Assembly: GCF_011806455.1 (NCBI RefSeq)
Contig: NZ_JAATOT010000005.1
Span: forward strand, 186,001-250,000
Direction of reading: 5' to 3'
DNA length: 64,000 nucleotides
Source: Celeribacter sp. HF31
GTDB lineage: Bacteria; Pseudomonadota; Alphaproteobacteria; Rhodobacterales; Rhodobacteraceae
In this document: piece by piece, positions 37,737 to 46,328 of the stretch
How the letters are laid out: each line of letters starts with the position of its first letter
How positions within the stretch are numbered: position 1 is the stretch's first letter
Made by a program: the position numbers and the translations under genes
The notes under the pieces: generated by a model
What the model was told of the DNA's origin: nothing
The model's input: only the letters and a program-made list of their open reading frames with translations
Database searches by the model: none

Positions 37737-38156
37737 ATGATCAAGAAATACGGGACCGCCGAATGGCATGGAGGTTTGAAAGAAGGCAAGGGGATGATTT
37801 CGACCCAGAGCGGGGCGCTCTCCGATCAACCCTATGGTTTCAACACGCGGTTCGAGGATAAGCCGGGCACCAATCCGGAGGAGTTGATCGGCGCCGCGCA
37901 TGCCGGATGTTTCTCGATGGCGCTCTCCAATATCTTGGGCGAGGACAGCATCGTGCCAGATAAAATCGAGACGCGTTCGACCATTTTTCTCTCGATGGAG
38001 GACGGCCCGAAAGTTGTCCGCGCCCATCTTGATGTAAAGCTCTCGGCTCAGGCGGATGAGGCCGCGCTCAAGGCTGCGGCCGAGAAGGCCGAAAAGGGGT
38101 GCCCGATCTCGCAACTGCTGGATTGCGAAATCACCATGGATTTGGACATTCTCTGA
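37737..38156 (+). CDS. osmC: OsmC peroxiredoxin
   Basis: A 139-residue organic hydroperoxide reductase. It closely resembles E. coli OsmC in layout (QPYGFNTRFE, GTNPEELIGAAHAGCFSMALS). The two redox cysteines are C58 and C122 (GCPISQLL). The family reduces organic peroxides with dihydrolipoyl or similar thiols in the cytoplasm. The ATG follows AAAAGGAG. It is monocistronic: a terminator follows 11 bp after its stop. Confidence 0.93.
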   Translation: MIKKYGTAEWHGGLKEGKGMISTQSGALSDQPYGFNTRFEDKPGTNPEELIGAAHAGCFSMALSNILGEDSIVPDKIETRSTIFLSMEDGPKVVRAHLDVKLSAQADEAALKAAAEKAEKGCPISQLLDCEITMDLDIL

Positions 38157-38167
38157 TGTTCGACGAT

Positions 38168-38197
38168 AAAACGCCGCCTCTATTGGGGCGGCGTTTT
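38168..38197 (+). terminator. Rho-independent terminator
   Basis: The stem AAAACGCCGCC / GGCGGCGTTTT closes a 7- to 8-base loop. It ends osmC and may also serve the convergent gene at 38226. Confidence 0.85.
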
Positions 38198-38225
38198 GGT
38201 AATATTGTTAATGGATTGAAGGGCT

Positions 38226-38672
38226 TCAAGAGCCGGTAATGACGGCATTTTCAAGCACGGCCGCCTGCCAGGTTTCCGGGTCCAGAACCGGCATCATATC
38301 GCCCTTGATGGTCACGCGCGCTCCTTCTTCGAGACCCTGGATCGGGCTATTCAGGCTCACCTGCACGGAGGCGCCATGTTCGCCGCTGCCGCAGAACGGG
38401 CAAAGCCCCATGTCGGAGACAAGGATCAGTTCGAGGATGTCCTCGCCCGGTGTCAGAGGTACGGCATAGCCCGTCAATTCCATGCCCTTCACGCCGTTTT
38501 TCAACCGCTCGGGAAAGCCCTTTTTGACCTCATAGGTGGTTTCCGTGACCACCTCGTCAATCGTGATGCCTTTCAAAAGATCCCAGCCGGGCGCCTCCGC
38601 GAAAACGGGGAAAGCAGTGGCGGACAGGCCTGCGGTCATGCTGGCAGTCAAGGCGAGGCGGCTGACGGACAT
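38226..38672 (-). CDS. Exported DUF3299-like protein
   Basis: A 148-residue product with a signal peptide (ALTASMTAGLSATAFPVFAEA). The mature domain has MELTGYAVPL, then LILVSDMGLCPFCG and VTIKGDMMPV, the pattern I associate with DUF3299 periplasmic proteins. The CPFC pair (about residues 92-95) could bind a metal or form a disulfide. The ATG follows GGAG. Function unknown. It is convergent with osmC. Confidence 0.6.
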   Translation of the reverse strand: MSVSRLALTASMTAGLSATAFPVFAEAPGWDLLKGITIDEVVTETTYEVKKGFPERLKNGVKGMELTGYAVPLTPGEDILELILVSDMGLCPFCGSGEHGASVQVSLNSPIQGLEEGARVTIKGDMMPVLDPETWQAAVLENAVITGS

Positions 38673-38805
38673 GGGATCTCCATTCGTTGCAGAATTTGGT
38701 GCAATATGTTTAATCTTTCCGGCATCATAACGACTTGTGCCGGGTTGGCATCCTTAAATTTCCACATTGGCAAAATTTTGCTTTGCGCGTCTGACAGGCC
38801 CTATT

Positions 38806-39402
38806 TCACAGACCAAAAATCAAAAGCAAGATGCCGGGCAGCAACAACAAAAGTGCCGCGATAATCCACACACCATCTCGACCGGTCAACCCAATGCCAA
38901 GCGCGATGAGCGGAAGCGCGAGGGCGATGGGCAGTCCGGGAATGAAGCCGACAAGGATCATGCCGAGGCCGCAAAGCGCCGTCAGAACCGCGAAAATCCG
39001 CGCGGGGCCGCGACCGGTGACAAGCCCTGTCAGGCGTTCATGCACGAAAGGCGCGAGTTTGGCGGCAAAGGCTTGGGCTTTGTGACTGCCGCTGCGCAGT
39101 GTGTCGGCGGAGACCGTGCGATCCCGCAGCCAGCGCGGCACCCAAAGCCCGCGTTTGCCCCGAAGCGTTTGCGCTGACAAGAGGATCAAAAGGCCCCCCG
39201 CAATGGCGGGCAGGCCGGGGATCGAGCCGACAAAGGTCACAAGCATGCCGGTGAGCACGTAAAACGGCCCCACGCCACGCGATTCCATGGTTTTCACCAG
39301 CTTGCCGATGGACAGCTTTTGCTGCGTCTCGGTGAGGCTGTCGAGATCGCCAAACATCTCTGTCAGGTGATCCTCGTTCTCCGAATTTCCGTCGTCACTC
39401 AT
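38806..39402 (-). CDS. exoD: ExoD-family membrane protein
   Basis: A 198-residue membrane protein of the ExoD family, named for an exopolysaccharide-defective and alkali-sensitive mutant of Sinorhizobium. The N-terminal part is acidic; the hydrophobic part has four or so helices with repeated VGSIPGLPAIAGGLLILL and VGFIPGLPIALALPLIALG segments, an internal duplication. The start is the ATG at 39402; the ribosome site is weak, and one 36 bases upstream is possible. It lies downstream of prfC past a hairpin. Its biochemical role is not known. Confidence 0.75.
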   Translation of the reverse strand: MSDDGNSENEDHLTEMFGDLDSLTETQQKLSIGKLVKTMESRGVGPFYVLTGMLVTFVGSIPGLPAIAGGLLILLSAQTLRGKRGLWVPRWLRDRTVSADTLRSGSHKAQAFAAKLAPFVHERLTGLVTGRGPARIFAVLTALCGLGMILVGFIPGLPIALALPLIALGIGLTGRDGVWIIAALLLLLPGILLLIFGL

Positions 39403-39444
39403 GCCCGAACCCTGCGTTCCCTCATGAAGAGGACGCATGACAGC

Positions 39445-39473
39445 CTAAAAGGTTCCAAAGCGGAGCCTTTTGA
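39445..39473 (-). terminator. Terminator-like hairpin after prfC
   Basis: AAAAGGTTCC pairs with GGAGCCTTTT with one G-U pair around AAAGC; a TTTT run lies on the minus side. It would terminate or attenuate prfC transcription before exoD. Confidence 0.65.
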
Positions 39474-39475
39474 GA

Positions 39476-41083
39476 TCAGACCATCATCTCTTTCGTGGCC
39501 GACAGCGTGAGCTCAGGATAATCGCGCTCGATGCGGTCGATGTCCCATTGCAGACGCGTCAGAAACACCGGATCGCCATCGTGATCGTAGGAAATATGCT
39601 GTTTGTTCGCGTTGATAAACTTGTCCAATTCCAACTTCGGACCGGTCACCCAGCGCGCAGAAGTGAATTGAGATGCATCAAATCGAACAGGCAGCCCGTA
39701 TTCCAACTCGATCCGGCTGGCCAGCACTTCGAACTGAAGCGCGCCGACCACGCCGACGATAAACCCGGAGCCGATGGCTGGTTTGAACACCTTGGCCGCA
39801 CCTTCTTCGGCGAATTGCATCAGCGCCTTTTCGAGGTGTTTCGCTTTCATCGGATCGCCCGCGCGCACGCCTTGCAAAAGCTCAGGCGCGAAAGACGGGA
39901 TGCCGGTCACGCGGATGTCCTCGCCCTCGGTCAACGTGTCGCCGATGCGCAGCTGGCCATGGTTCGGAATGCCGATGATGTCGCCGGCCCAGGCCTCTTC
40001 GGCCAACTCCCGGTCAGAGGCCAGAAACAGCACCGGGTTCGAGATCGCCATCGGTTTTTTCGAGCGCACATGGGTGAGTTTCATGCCACGTTTGAAATGC
40101 CCCGCGGCCAGACGGACAAAAGCCACGCGGTCGCGGTGTTTTGGGTCCATATTGGCCTGCACCTTGAACACATAGCCCATGACCTTGGTCTCTTCGGGGC
40201 TGATGTCGCGCGGCGAAGCCTTTTGCGGCTGCGGCACGGGGCCGTATTTGGCGATGCCGTCCATCAGCTCTTGCACACCAAAAGAGTTGATCGCGGAGCC
40301 GAACCAAATCGGCGTCAGCGTCCCGTCAAGAAACGCCTGACGATCAAACGGCGGCAACAACTCACGCGCCATCTCCAGCTCTTCCTTGAGCTGTTCCAGC
40401 AGGTGCTCTGGCACATGCTCGGCCAGCTTCGGATCGTCCAGACCCGCAATCTTGATGCTCTCCGCCACCTTGTTGCGGTCGGCACGGTCCATCAGTTCGA
40501 GGCGGTCATTGAGCACGTCATAACAGCCCAAAAAATCCCGCCCGACGCCAATCGGCCAAGAGGCCGGCGTCACGTCAATTGCGAGATTCTCTTGAATTTC
40601 ATCAATGATCTCAAGCGTATCGCGGCTCTCGCGGTCCATCTTGTTACAAAACGTCAGGATCGGCAGATCGCGCATCCGGCAGACTTCAAAGAGTTTCTGC
40701 GTCTGGCTTTCCACGCCCTTCGCGCCGTCGATCACCATGATCGCCGCATCCACCGCTGTGAGCGTGCGGTAGGTGTCCTCGGAAAAATCCGAGTGGCCGG
40801 GCGTGTCGACAAGGTTGAACCGATAGCCCGAAAAATCGAAGGACATCGCAGAGGCCGACACGGAAATCCCGCGGTCCTTTTCCATTTGCATGAAGTCCGA
40901 CCGCGTCCGCCGCGCTTCGCCTTTCGCGCGCACCTGACCGGCCATCTGAATCGCGCCCCCATAAAGCAGGAACTTCTCCGTCAACGTCGTCTTACCGGCG
41001 TCCGGGTGCGAGATGATGGCGAAGGTCCGGCGACGGGCAATCTCCGGCGGCAATTCGGGGGCGTTATGGCTACGATCCAACAT
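39476..41083 (-). CDS. prfC: Peptide chain release factor 3
   Basis: A 535-residue translational GTPase. G1 is SHPDAGKTT, the switch regions are GISVSASAMSF and DTPGHSDFSEDTYRTL, and G4 is NKMDRESRD. It removes class 1 release factors from the ribosome after termination. Length and C-terminal domain (LQFEVLASRIELEYGL, ARWVTG) are normal for the family. The ATG at 41083 starts the family's usual N-terminus. Confidence 0.95.
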   Translation of the reverse strand: MLDRSHNAPELPPEIARRRTFAIISHPDAGKTTLTEKFLLYGGAIQMAGQVRAKGEARRTRSDFMQMEKDRGISVSASAMSFDFSGYRFNLVDTPGHSDFSEDTYRTLTAVDAAIMVIDGAKGVESQTQKLFEVCRMRDLPILTFCNKMDRESRDTLEIIDEIQENLAIDVTPASWPIGVGRDFLGCYDVLNDRLELMDRADRNKVAESIKIAGLDDPKLAEHVPEHLLEQLKEELEMARELLPPFDRQAFLDGTLTPIWFGSAINSFGVQELMDGIAKYGPVPQPQKASPRDISPEETKVMGYVFKVQANMDPKHRDRVAFVRLAAGHFKRGMKLTHVRSKKPMAISNPVLFLASDRELAEEAWAGDIIGIPNHGQLRIGDTLTEGEDIRVTGIPSFAPELLQGVRAGDPMKAKHLEKALMQFAEEGAAKVFKPAIGSGFIVGVVGALQFEVLASRIELEYGLPVRFDASQFTSARWVTGPKLELDKFINANKQHISYDHDGDPVFLTRLQWDIDRIERDYPELTLSATKEMMV

Positions 41084-41165
41084 GCGCGTTCATATACGCG
41101 TGGGCGTCATTCCCGGCAATGGGCAAACACACATGACTCAGAACCTGCGCGATGTGCGGCGCCAT

Positions 41166-41192
41166 GTTTCCTTTGCTGCCAGAAATACTCAA
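41166..41192 (-). repeat. 3'-end element, copy 3
   Basis: On the minus strand: GAGTATTT, CTGGCAG, CAAAGGAAAC. The TGA stop codon of the Hint-domain gene overlaps its first bases (TTGAGTATTT). It lies in sense orientation. Confidence 0.65.
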
Positions 41193-42232
41193 TTCCCCGA
41201 GGCGGACCGCAACACCTCCGCCGCCACGGAGGGCTCCAACATCCCGTCGCGCAGCTCAAACGCCCGGGGCGTCTCGGGGAATGTGTGACCGGGCGAGAGT
41301 TTTGCCTGAATATCCGCCGGGAGGAACGGCTTTACCCGCCCGTCCACGAACATGCTTTCGGCGGCGATGCCCTCGGCGTAGATGATCTCGTGGCTGTCGA
41401 AAAGCACCTGAAAATAATCCACGAAACCGCCTTCGCTCTGAATGACATTCTGGCCGTTCACCAACAGCTTGGCCTTGACCAGAACCTCGGCGCGTCCGGC
41501 GCGCACGGCATCGCGGCGTTGGTAGATGAAAATCCGGTGATGCGGCGAGACGACGAGATCGTGGGCGTTGTTCAAAGCGCCCTTTTTGATCACGATCGGG
41601 GCAAAGGCCCCGGTCGCGCGCACGGTTTGCGCGCCGATCCAGCGCACTTGTTGCGGGCCGTGATCGCGGGTCAGAACCCGATCGCCGACGGCCAGCTCTT
41701 CGATAGGTTTTTGCATGCCGTTGGCCAGCGTGATCCGCGTGCCGCGGGTGAAAGCGACACAGGCCACATCCGACAATCGGGTGCGCGCCGTGTCTTCGTC
41801 AACCTTGACCAGCGCATATTCGAGATCCGGCTTGAGCGGCGCGAAGGGCAGGAAAAACGTCTCTTCGATCAAGCCGTTCGCGTCGGTTTCCACGATCACA
41901 AGCACTTCGACCGTACCGCCCGACGCGGCCATGAAGGTCGCGACGCAATCGAGGTGCAGCGCATGAGAAACGCGGCCAAGTTCTGAGCCTTCTGCGACGC
42001 TCAGCATCTCGTTTTCGACCATGATAGACAGGCGGCTGCGAACCGCCTCTTGGCGCAGTTGATAGTTGTCGGCCAGTTCCATTTCGGACGCGTGCGACAG
42101 ACCGTCTCCGAGGTTCACGCCATTGGTGACGCGAAAATCTCGACCGCAATAGACCGCAAGGCTTTGCAGCGGCAGGCCGGTTTGACCATCCGCTTGCCGG
42201 GACATGGAAATGCCGTTCCCCTTCGTCGTCAT
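41189..42232 (-). CDS. Hint-domain protein
   Basis: A 347-residue protein with a Hint (Hedgehog/intein-like) domain starting at C158 (CVAFTRGTRITLANG), followed by PIEELAVGDRVLTRDHGPQQVRWIG and a C-terminal part with SPHHRIFI. Such Hint_2 proteins in Rhodobacteraceae often carry hemolysin-type repeats or are secreted; here I see no RTX repeats and no signal peptide. C158 is conserved as the nucleophile position, so self-cleavage is possible. The ATG at 42232 has GGAG upstream. Function unknown. Confidence 0.75.
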   Translation of the reverse strand: MTTKGNGISMSRQADGQTGLPLQSLAVYCGRDFRVTNGVNLGDGLSHASEMELADNYQLRQEAVRSRLSIMVENEMLSVAEGSELGRVSHALHLDCVATFMAASGGTVEVLVIVETDANGLIEETFFLPFAPLKPDLEYALVKVDEDTARTRLSDVACVAFTRGTRITLANGMQKPIEELAVGDRVLTRDHGPQQVRWIGAQTVRATGAFAPIVIKKGALNNAHDLVVSPHHRIFIYQRRDAVRAGRAEVLVKAKLLVNGQNVIQSEGGFVDYFQVLFDSHEIIYAEGIAAESMFVDGRVKPFLPADIQAKLSPGHTFPETPRAFELRDGMLEPSVAAEVLRSASGN

Positions 42233-42585
42233 TCTGCGCTCCGACCCCCCGTTACGCTTGATTTACCACCCCTGTGCCGACGCTTTGGCGTTGGACTCGT
42301 TCTCAGCGATCTCAAGGGCATAAATATGCAGGACCTCACGTCCAATGTACAGAGAGACAGCCCAGAAGCACGCATCACCGGGTCTTGATCTTTAACATTT
42401 CTAATCTCTCCCGAAACAATGGCATGATTTGGGCGGGACTGGTGTAATTTTTGGCAAAGCGGTGAGAGGGGCCGAGCGGGGCAGACCTCTCACGCAAGGA
42501 GGAAGAAGACGAGGCTGGTCCTTGAAAAACAGGGCGGCTACAAACGTCCCCAAAGACAGATCGCGACAGCACGAAGGAGACGGGA
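42233..42585. other. Divergent intergenic region upstream of the SDR-arsM set
   Basis: These 353 bases lie between the Hint gene and the SDR gene. I find no convincing small gene. An 8-bp inverted repeat GTGAGAGG / CCTCTCAC (42462-42469 and 42486-42493) with a 16-nt loop lies about 95 bp upstream of the SDR start, and a good GAAGGAG precedes that start. Confidence 0.4.
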
Positions 42586-43365
42586 ATGGATCTTGGCATC
42601 GAAGGCAAAAAGGCGCTGGTGTGCGCGTCCTCCAAAGGGCTGGGCCTCGGCTGCGCCCGCGCGCTGGCAGAGGCAGGTGTCGATCTGGTGATGAACGCGC
42701 GGGGGGCCGAATTGCTCGAGGCCGAGGCCCAGAGGATTCGCGATGCCTTCGGCGTCAAAGTCGTCACGGTGGCTGCCGATGTGACCACCGAAGAGGGCCG
42801 CGCCGCCATCCTCAAAGAGGCAGAGGGCGCCGATATTCTGGTGAACAACGCAGGCGGCCCGCCCGCCGGCATGTGGACCGATTGGGAGCGCGACGACTTT
42901 ATCAGTGCGCTCGATTCGAACATGCTGGCCCCCATTGCGCTGATCAAGGCGCTGGTGCCGGGCATGATAGATCGCGGCTGGGGCCGGGTGGTCAACATCA
43001 CCTCCGTTGCGGTGAAATCGCCGCTGGGTCAATTGGGTCTCTCGAATTCGGCGCGTGCGGGGCTGACGGGCTATGTCGCGGGCACCTCGCGTCAAATCGC
43101 GGCCTCCGGCGTTGTGATGAACAACCTTTTGCCCGGTTTCCACGCCACGGATCGCATGACCGGCATGGACAAGACGCTCGCCGACAGCCGCGGCACCGCG
43201 CCCGAAGAAATCACCGCCGAGCGCGCCAAATCGGTGCCCGCCGGGCGCTATGGCACCATCGAGGAATTCGGCGCCACCTGTGCCTTCATGTGTTCGCAAT
43301 ATGCGGGCTTTATGGTCGGCCAGAACGTGCTTTTGGATGGCGGCCAATTCAATTCGACTTTCTGA
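42586..43365 (+). CDS. SDR-fold protein with altered catalytic motif
   Basis: A 259-residue Rossmann-fold short-chain dehydrogenase relative. The nucleotide-binding CASSKGLGLG and NNAG are present and the catalytic-type serine is S140 (VVNITS). The usual YxxxK thirteen residues later is replaced by S153-N-S-A-R157. This occurs in a known subset of SDR proteins, often annotated as 3-oxoacyl-ACP reductase-like. Either an unusual mechanism or a non-reductase role is implied. The ATG follows GAAGGAG. The arsM gene lies 21 bp downstream. Confidence 0.8.
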   Translation: MDLGIEGKKALVCASSKGLGLGCARALAEAGVDLVMNARGAELLEAEAQRIRDAFGVKVVTVAADVTTEEGRAAILKEAEGADILVNNAGGPPAGMWTDWERDDFISALDSNMLAPIALIKALVPGMIDRGWGRVVNITSVAVKSPLGQLGLSNSARAGLTGYVAGTSRQIAASGVVMNNLLPGFHATDRMTGMDKTLADSRGTAPEEITAERAKSVPAGRYGTIEEFGATCAFMCSQYAGFMVGQNVLLDGGQFNSTF

Positions 43366-43386
43366 GACGAAATAGGGGAGAGGGCC

Positions 43387-44442
43387 ATGAGCCACGCGGA
43401 TGTTCAGGACTATTACGGCAAGGTGTTGCGGGGCTCTGAAGACCTGAAAACCAACGCCTGTTGCTCGCCCGATGATCTTTCGGCGGAGTTGAAATCCGCG
43501 CTGTCCAACATCCACGACGAGGTGCTGAGCCGCTATTACGGCTGTGGGTTGATCGCGCCGGATGTGTTGGAGGGTGCGCGGGTTTTGGACCTTGGCTCAG
43601 GGTCTGGCCGCGATGTCTATGCTCTGGCGCAATTCGTGGGCGAAAATGGCTTTGTCGTCGGCGTCGATATGACCGAGGAACAACTCGTCGTTGCCCGCCG
43701 TCATCAGGATTGGCACGCCGACCGCTTCGGCTATGCGCAGTCCAATGTCGCGTTTCATCAGGGGTACATCGAAAAGCTCGATGAGCTGCCGCTGGAAGAC
43801 GCCAGCTTCGATGTGATCGTGTCCAACTGTGTGCTCAATCTGGCGATGGACAAGCCCGTCGTGCTGCGTGAGGCCTATCGTCTCTTGAAACCAGGCGGAG
43901 AGATGTATTTCTCCGATGTCTACGCCGACCGGCGGGTGCCGGAGGCGCTCAGGGCCGATCCGGTGCTCTATGGCGAATGCCTCTCCGGTGCGCTTTATTG
44001 GAATGATTTCGAATATATGGCCCGTGCGGCGGGGTTCGCCGATCCGCGTCTGGTGACCCACCGCGCGTTGACGGTCGAGAACCCGGAGCTGGAGGCCAAA
44101 GTCGCACCGATCAAGTTTATTTCCGCCACCTATCGCCTGTTCAAACTCGATCTCGAACCGGAATGCGAAGACTACGGTCAGGCGGTGATCTACAAAGGCA
44201 CCGTCCCCGGCGCGCCGCATGAATTCGTGTTGGACGGTGGTCATGTGATCGAGACCGGCCGGGTTTTCCCGGTCTGTGGCAACACGTTCAAAATGCTGGC
44301 CGACACACGCTTTGCACCGCATTTTGAGTTTATTGGCGATTTTTCCACCCATTACGGCATTTTCGCAGGCTGCGGCGGGACCAGCCCCTTTGATAGCCTG
44401 TCGGACAGCGGCGCGCCCGCATCCTCCGGTGGCTGTTGCTAA
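43387..44442 (+). CDS. arsM: Arsenite S-adenosylmethionine methyltransferase (ArsM-like)
   Basis: A 351-residue SAM methyltransferase. The SAM site is VLDLGSGSGRDVY (residues 67-79). Cysteines C25-C26 lie near the N-terminus, and C148 (VSNCVLNL) and C198 (YGECLSGALYW) are 50 apart, the same spacing as C174/C224 of the well studied algal ArsM. These bind As(III) for methylation and volatilisation. A C-terminal SGGCC tail adds two cysteines. The ATG has GAGAGGG upstream. No arsR, arsB or arsC is in the window, so the assignment rests on the protein alone. Confidence 0.88.
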   Translation: MSHADVQDYYGKVLRGSEDLKTNACCSPDDLSAELKSALSNIHDEVLSRYYGCGLIAPDVLEGARVLDLGSGSGRDVYALAQFVGENGFVVGVDMTEEQLVVARRHQDWHADRFGYAQSNVAFHQGYIEKLDELPLEDASFDVIVSNCVLNLAMDKPVVLREAYRLLKPGGEMYFSDVYADRRVPEALRADPVLYGECLSGALYWNDFEYMARAAGFADPRLVTHRALTVENPELEAKVAPIKFISATYRLFKLDLEPECEDYGQAVIYKGTVPGAPHEFVLDGGHVIETGRVFPVCGNTFKMLADTRFAPHFEFIGDFSTHYGIFAGCGGTSPFDSLSDSGAPASSGGCC

Positions 44443-44498
44443 GGCGGCGCTTGCCTGTTAGGGAAGTTGAGAATTTTCGTCAGACAAAGCTCCCGCCC

Positions 44499-45581
44499 GT
44501 GACCGACCCGCGCCTGGAAATCCGCAACATTCGCCGCCGCTTTCAGGGCCGCGATGTGGTGTCCGATGTCTCGCTCAAGGTGATGCCGGGGCAGGTGACC
44601 TGTCTTTTGGGGCCGTCGGGCTGTGGCAAATCCACGACTTTGCGCATCATCGCGGGCGTCGATATGCAGGACGCAGGCGAGATTTATGTCGATGGGCAAC
44701 TGGTCTGCGACACCGTATTTCGGGTCCCGCCAGAACAACGGTCCATCGGTTTGATGTTCCAGGATTTTGCGCTTTTCCCACATTTGAGCGTCTCGGAGAA
44801 CGTGAGCTTTGGCTTAAAAGGCCACAAATCCGACAAACGCGCGCGTGTCGAGGAACTGCTGGACAAGGTCGAGCTTCTGTCCGCCATCGACAAATTCCCG
44901 CATGAATTGTCAGGTGGCGAACAACAGCGGATCGCGCTCGCCCGCGCCTTGGCACCGCGACCGTCGATCATGTTGATGGATGAGCCCTTTTCCGGTCTGG
45001 ATGAACGTCTCAAGGACGACATTCGCGACAGCACTTTGGATGTGTTGAAATCCGAAAACACTGCCGTTTTGCTCGTCACCCATGAGCCACACGAGGCCAT
45101 GCGCATGGCCGATGAGATCGCGCTGATGCGCGACGGCAAAATCGTGCAACAAGGCGCGCCCTACAACATTTACAACGCTCCCGTGGACCGTAAGGCGGCG
45201 GCGTTTTTCAGCGATATCAATGTGATCCGGGGCACGGTGCAGAAGCTTGCCGTGACCACGGCTTTCGGCGAATTCCTCTGTCCCGGTCAGCCCGATGATG
45301 CCGAGGTCGAGATTGTCATCCGCCCGCAACACCTGCGCATCGATTTTGATCGCGAAGGTCGCGGCCCCAATCCGACGCCGCAATACGGCACGCCCGCACG
45401 CGCGGTGGTGCAGCGGGCGCGGTTCATGGGGCGCGAAAGCCTTGTGGAGTTCAAAATGGAGTTCGACGGATCGGTTTTGAAAGCCACGGTGCCCTCGGTG
45501 TTCCTGCCGAAGCCAGGGACCGCCATGTGGCTGATGATGCGTCGGGATCGCTGTTTCGTGTTCCCCACAAAAGCCGCCTAA
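44499..45581 (+). CDS. FbpC/PotA-type ABC transporter ATP-binding protein (orphan)
   Basis: A 360-residue importer ATPase of the ferric iron/polyamine type. Walker A is LGPSGCGKST, the signature is LSGGEQQR, Walker B is LMDEP, followed by SGLDERLKDDI and H-loop THEPHEA. A C-terminal TOBE-like region follows (RPQHLRIDFD, ARFMGRESLVEF). No permease or binding-protein gene is adjacent. The start is uncertain: GTG at 44499 gives the family's usual N-terminus; a TTG at 44436, overlapping arsM, is possible. It is convergent with the WYL regulator, with an 18-bp gap. Confidence 0.8.
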   Translation: MTDPRLEIRNIRRRFQGRDVVSDVSLKVMPGQVTCLLGPSGCGKSTTLRIIAGVDMQDAGEIYVDGQLVCDTVFRVPPEQRSIGLMFQDFALFPHLSVSENVSFGLKGHKSDKRARVEELLDKVELLSAIDKFPHELSGGEQQRIALARALAPRPSIMLMDEPFSGLDERLKDDIRDSTLDVLKSENTAVLLVTHEPHEAMRMADEIALMRDGKIVQQGAPYNIYNAPVDRKAAAFFSDINVIRGTVQKLAVTTAFGEFLCPGQPDDAEVEIVIRPQHLRIDFDREGRGPNPTPQYGTPARAVVQRARFMGRESLVEFKMEFDGSVLKATVPSVFLPKPGTAMWLMMRRDRCFVFPTKAA

Positions 45582-45592
45582 GTCTTTCCTGC

Positions 45593-45618
45593 GAAAGGTT
45601 TATTGGAAAGGTTTATTG
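45593..45618. repeat. Perfect 13-bp tandem duplication at the WYL regulator 3' end
   Basis: GAAAGGTTTATTG occurs twice in direct succession. The second unit carries the stop codon of the minus-strand WYL gene; with one unit the frame would read on through about five further codons. Confidence 0.8.
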
Positions 45619-46325
45619 GCCTTTTGATAGGCGATGAACTCGGTCAGCGTCTTGCCCGGTTCGTCTTTGAACTGCGCGCCTGTGTCGATCACAGTCTCGA
45701 TGCGGTCGACTCGAAATGTCCGAAATCCTGCGCGTTTCTCGCACCAGGCGCTCATGGTCCAAACCCGCCCCCAATAGTCCAGTTGCAAAGGCCGTACGAG
45801 CCGTGTGGAGCTCTCTCCCGTGAGCGAAAGATAGGTGATGCGGAGCACTTTGCGGTCGCGCACGGCCTGGCGCAAAAGCGGCATATGCCGAAATCCTGCG
45901 CGGGCGTCGGCGAAAGCGAAAGGATGCACCGCATGGCCCCAACCGGCGGCGGGCGGGCCGGTGTTTTCCGGCAGAACCGCGTCAATCTTCGCGGCCAAAC
46001 TTTGCGCGTTTTCAGAGAGTTCCGGGTCCGTCGCCTCGCCCAAAATGGCCACCGCGAGATGCAGCGCTTCCAATTCGCCCATGGTCAGGTTCATCGGCGG
46101 CAAGGTGATCGGCGCGGTGATCATATAGCCGACGCCCCGCTCGCCCTCGACCGGCACGCCGGAAGCCTTGAGTGTCGCCATATCGCGCCAGATCGTGCGC
46201 TCGGAGACCTCGACACGCTCGGCCAAATCGCGGGCTTTGTGCAGCTTGCCGTCACGCAGAATCTGGATGAGATCGAACAGGCGGTCGCTGCGCCGGATGC
46301 CGGTTTGTTTGCGACCGCCTGCCAT
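45600..46325 (-). CDS. YafY-type HTH transcriptional regulator with WYL domain
   Basis: A 241-residue regulator. Residues 13-60 form a winged helix (RSDRLFDLIQILRDG, LAERVEVSERTIWRDMATLKASG), and the C-terminal part contains the WYL ligand-sensing domain (LRITYLSLTGESSTRLVRPLQLDYWGRVWTMSAWCE). WYL domains sense nucleic acid or small-molecule ligands. It follows a 108-residue gene by 3 bp, and the pair is preceded by a perfect inverted repeat at 46698-46727, so autoregulation is likely. Its stop lies in a tandem duplication. Confidence 0.85.
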   Translation of the reverse strand: MAGGRKQTGIRRSDRLFDLIQILRDGKLHKARDLAERVEVSERTIWRDMATLKASGVPVEGERGVGYMITAPITLPPMNLTMGELEALHLAVAILGEATDPELSENAQSLAAKIDAVLPENTGPPAAGWGHAVHPFAFADARAGFRHMPLLRQAVRDRKVLRITYLSLTGESSTRLVRPLQLDYWGRVWTMSAWCEKRAGFRTFRVDRIETVIDTGAQFKDEPGKTLTEFIAYQKANKPFQ

Positions 46326-46328
46326 GAC

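Noticed and set aside
42429-43439. Frame of 336 codons overlapping the SDR gene
   Set aside because: It is the +1 reading of the SDR gene; the translation is Arg/Gly-rich and lacks any motif.
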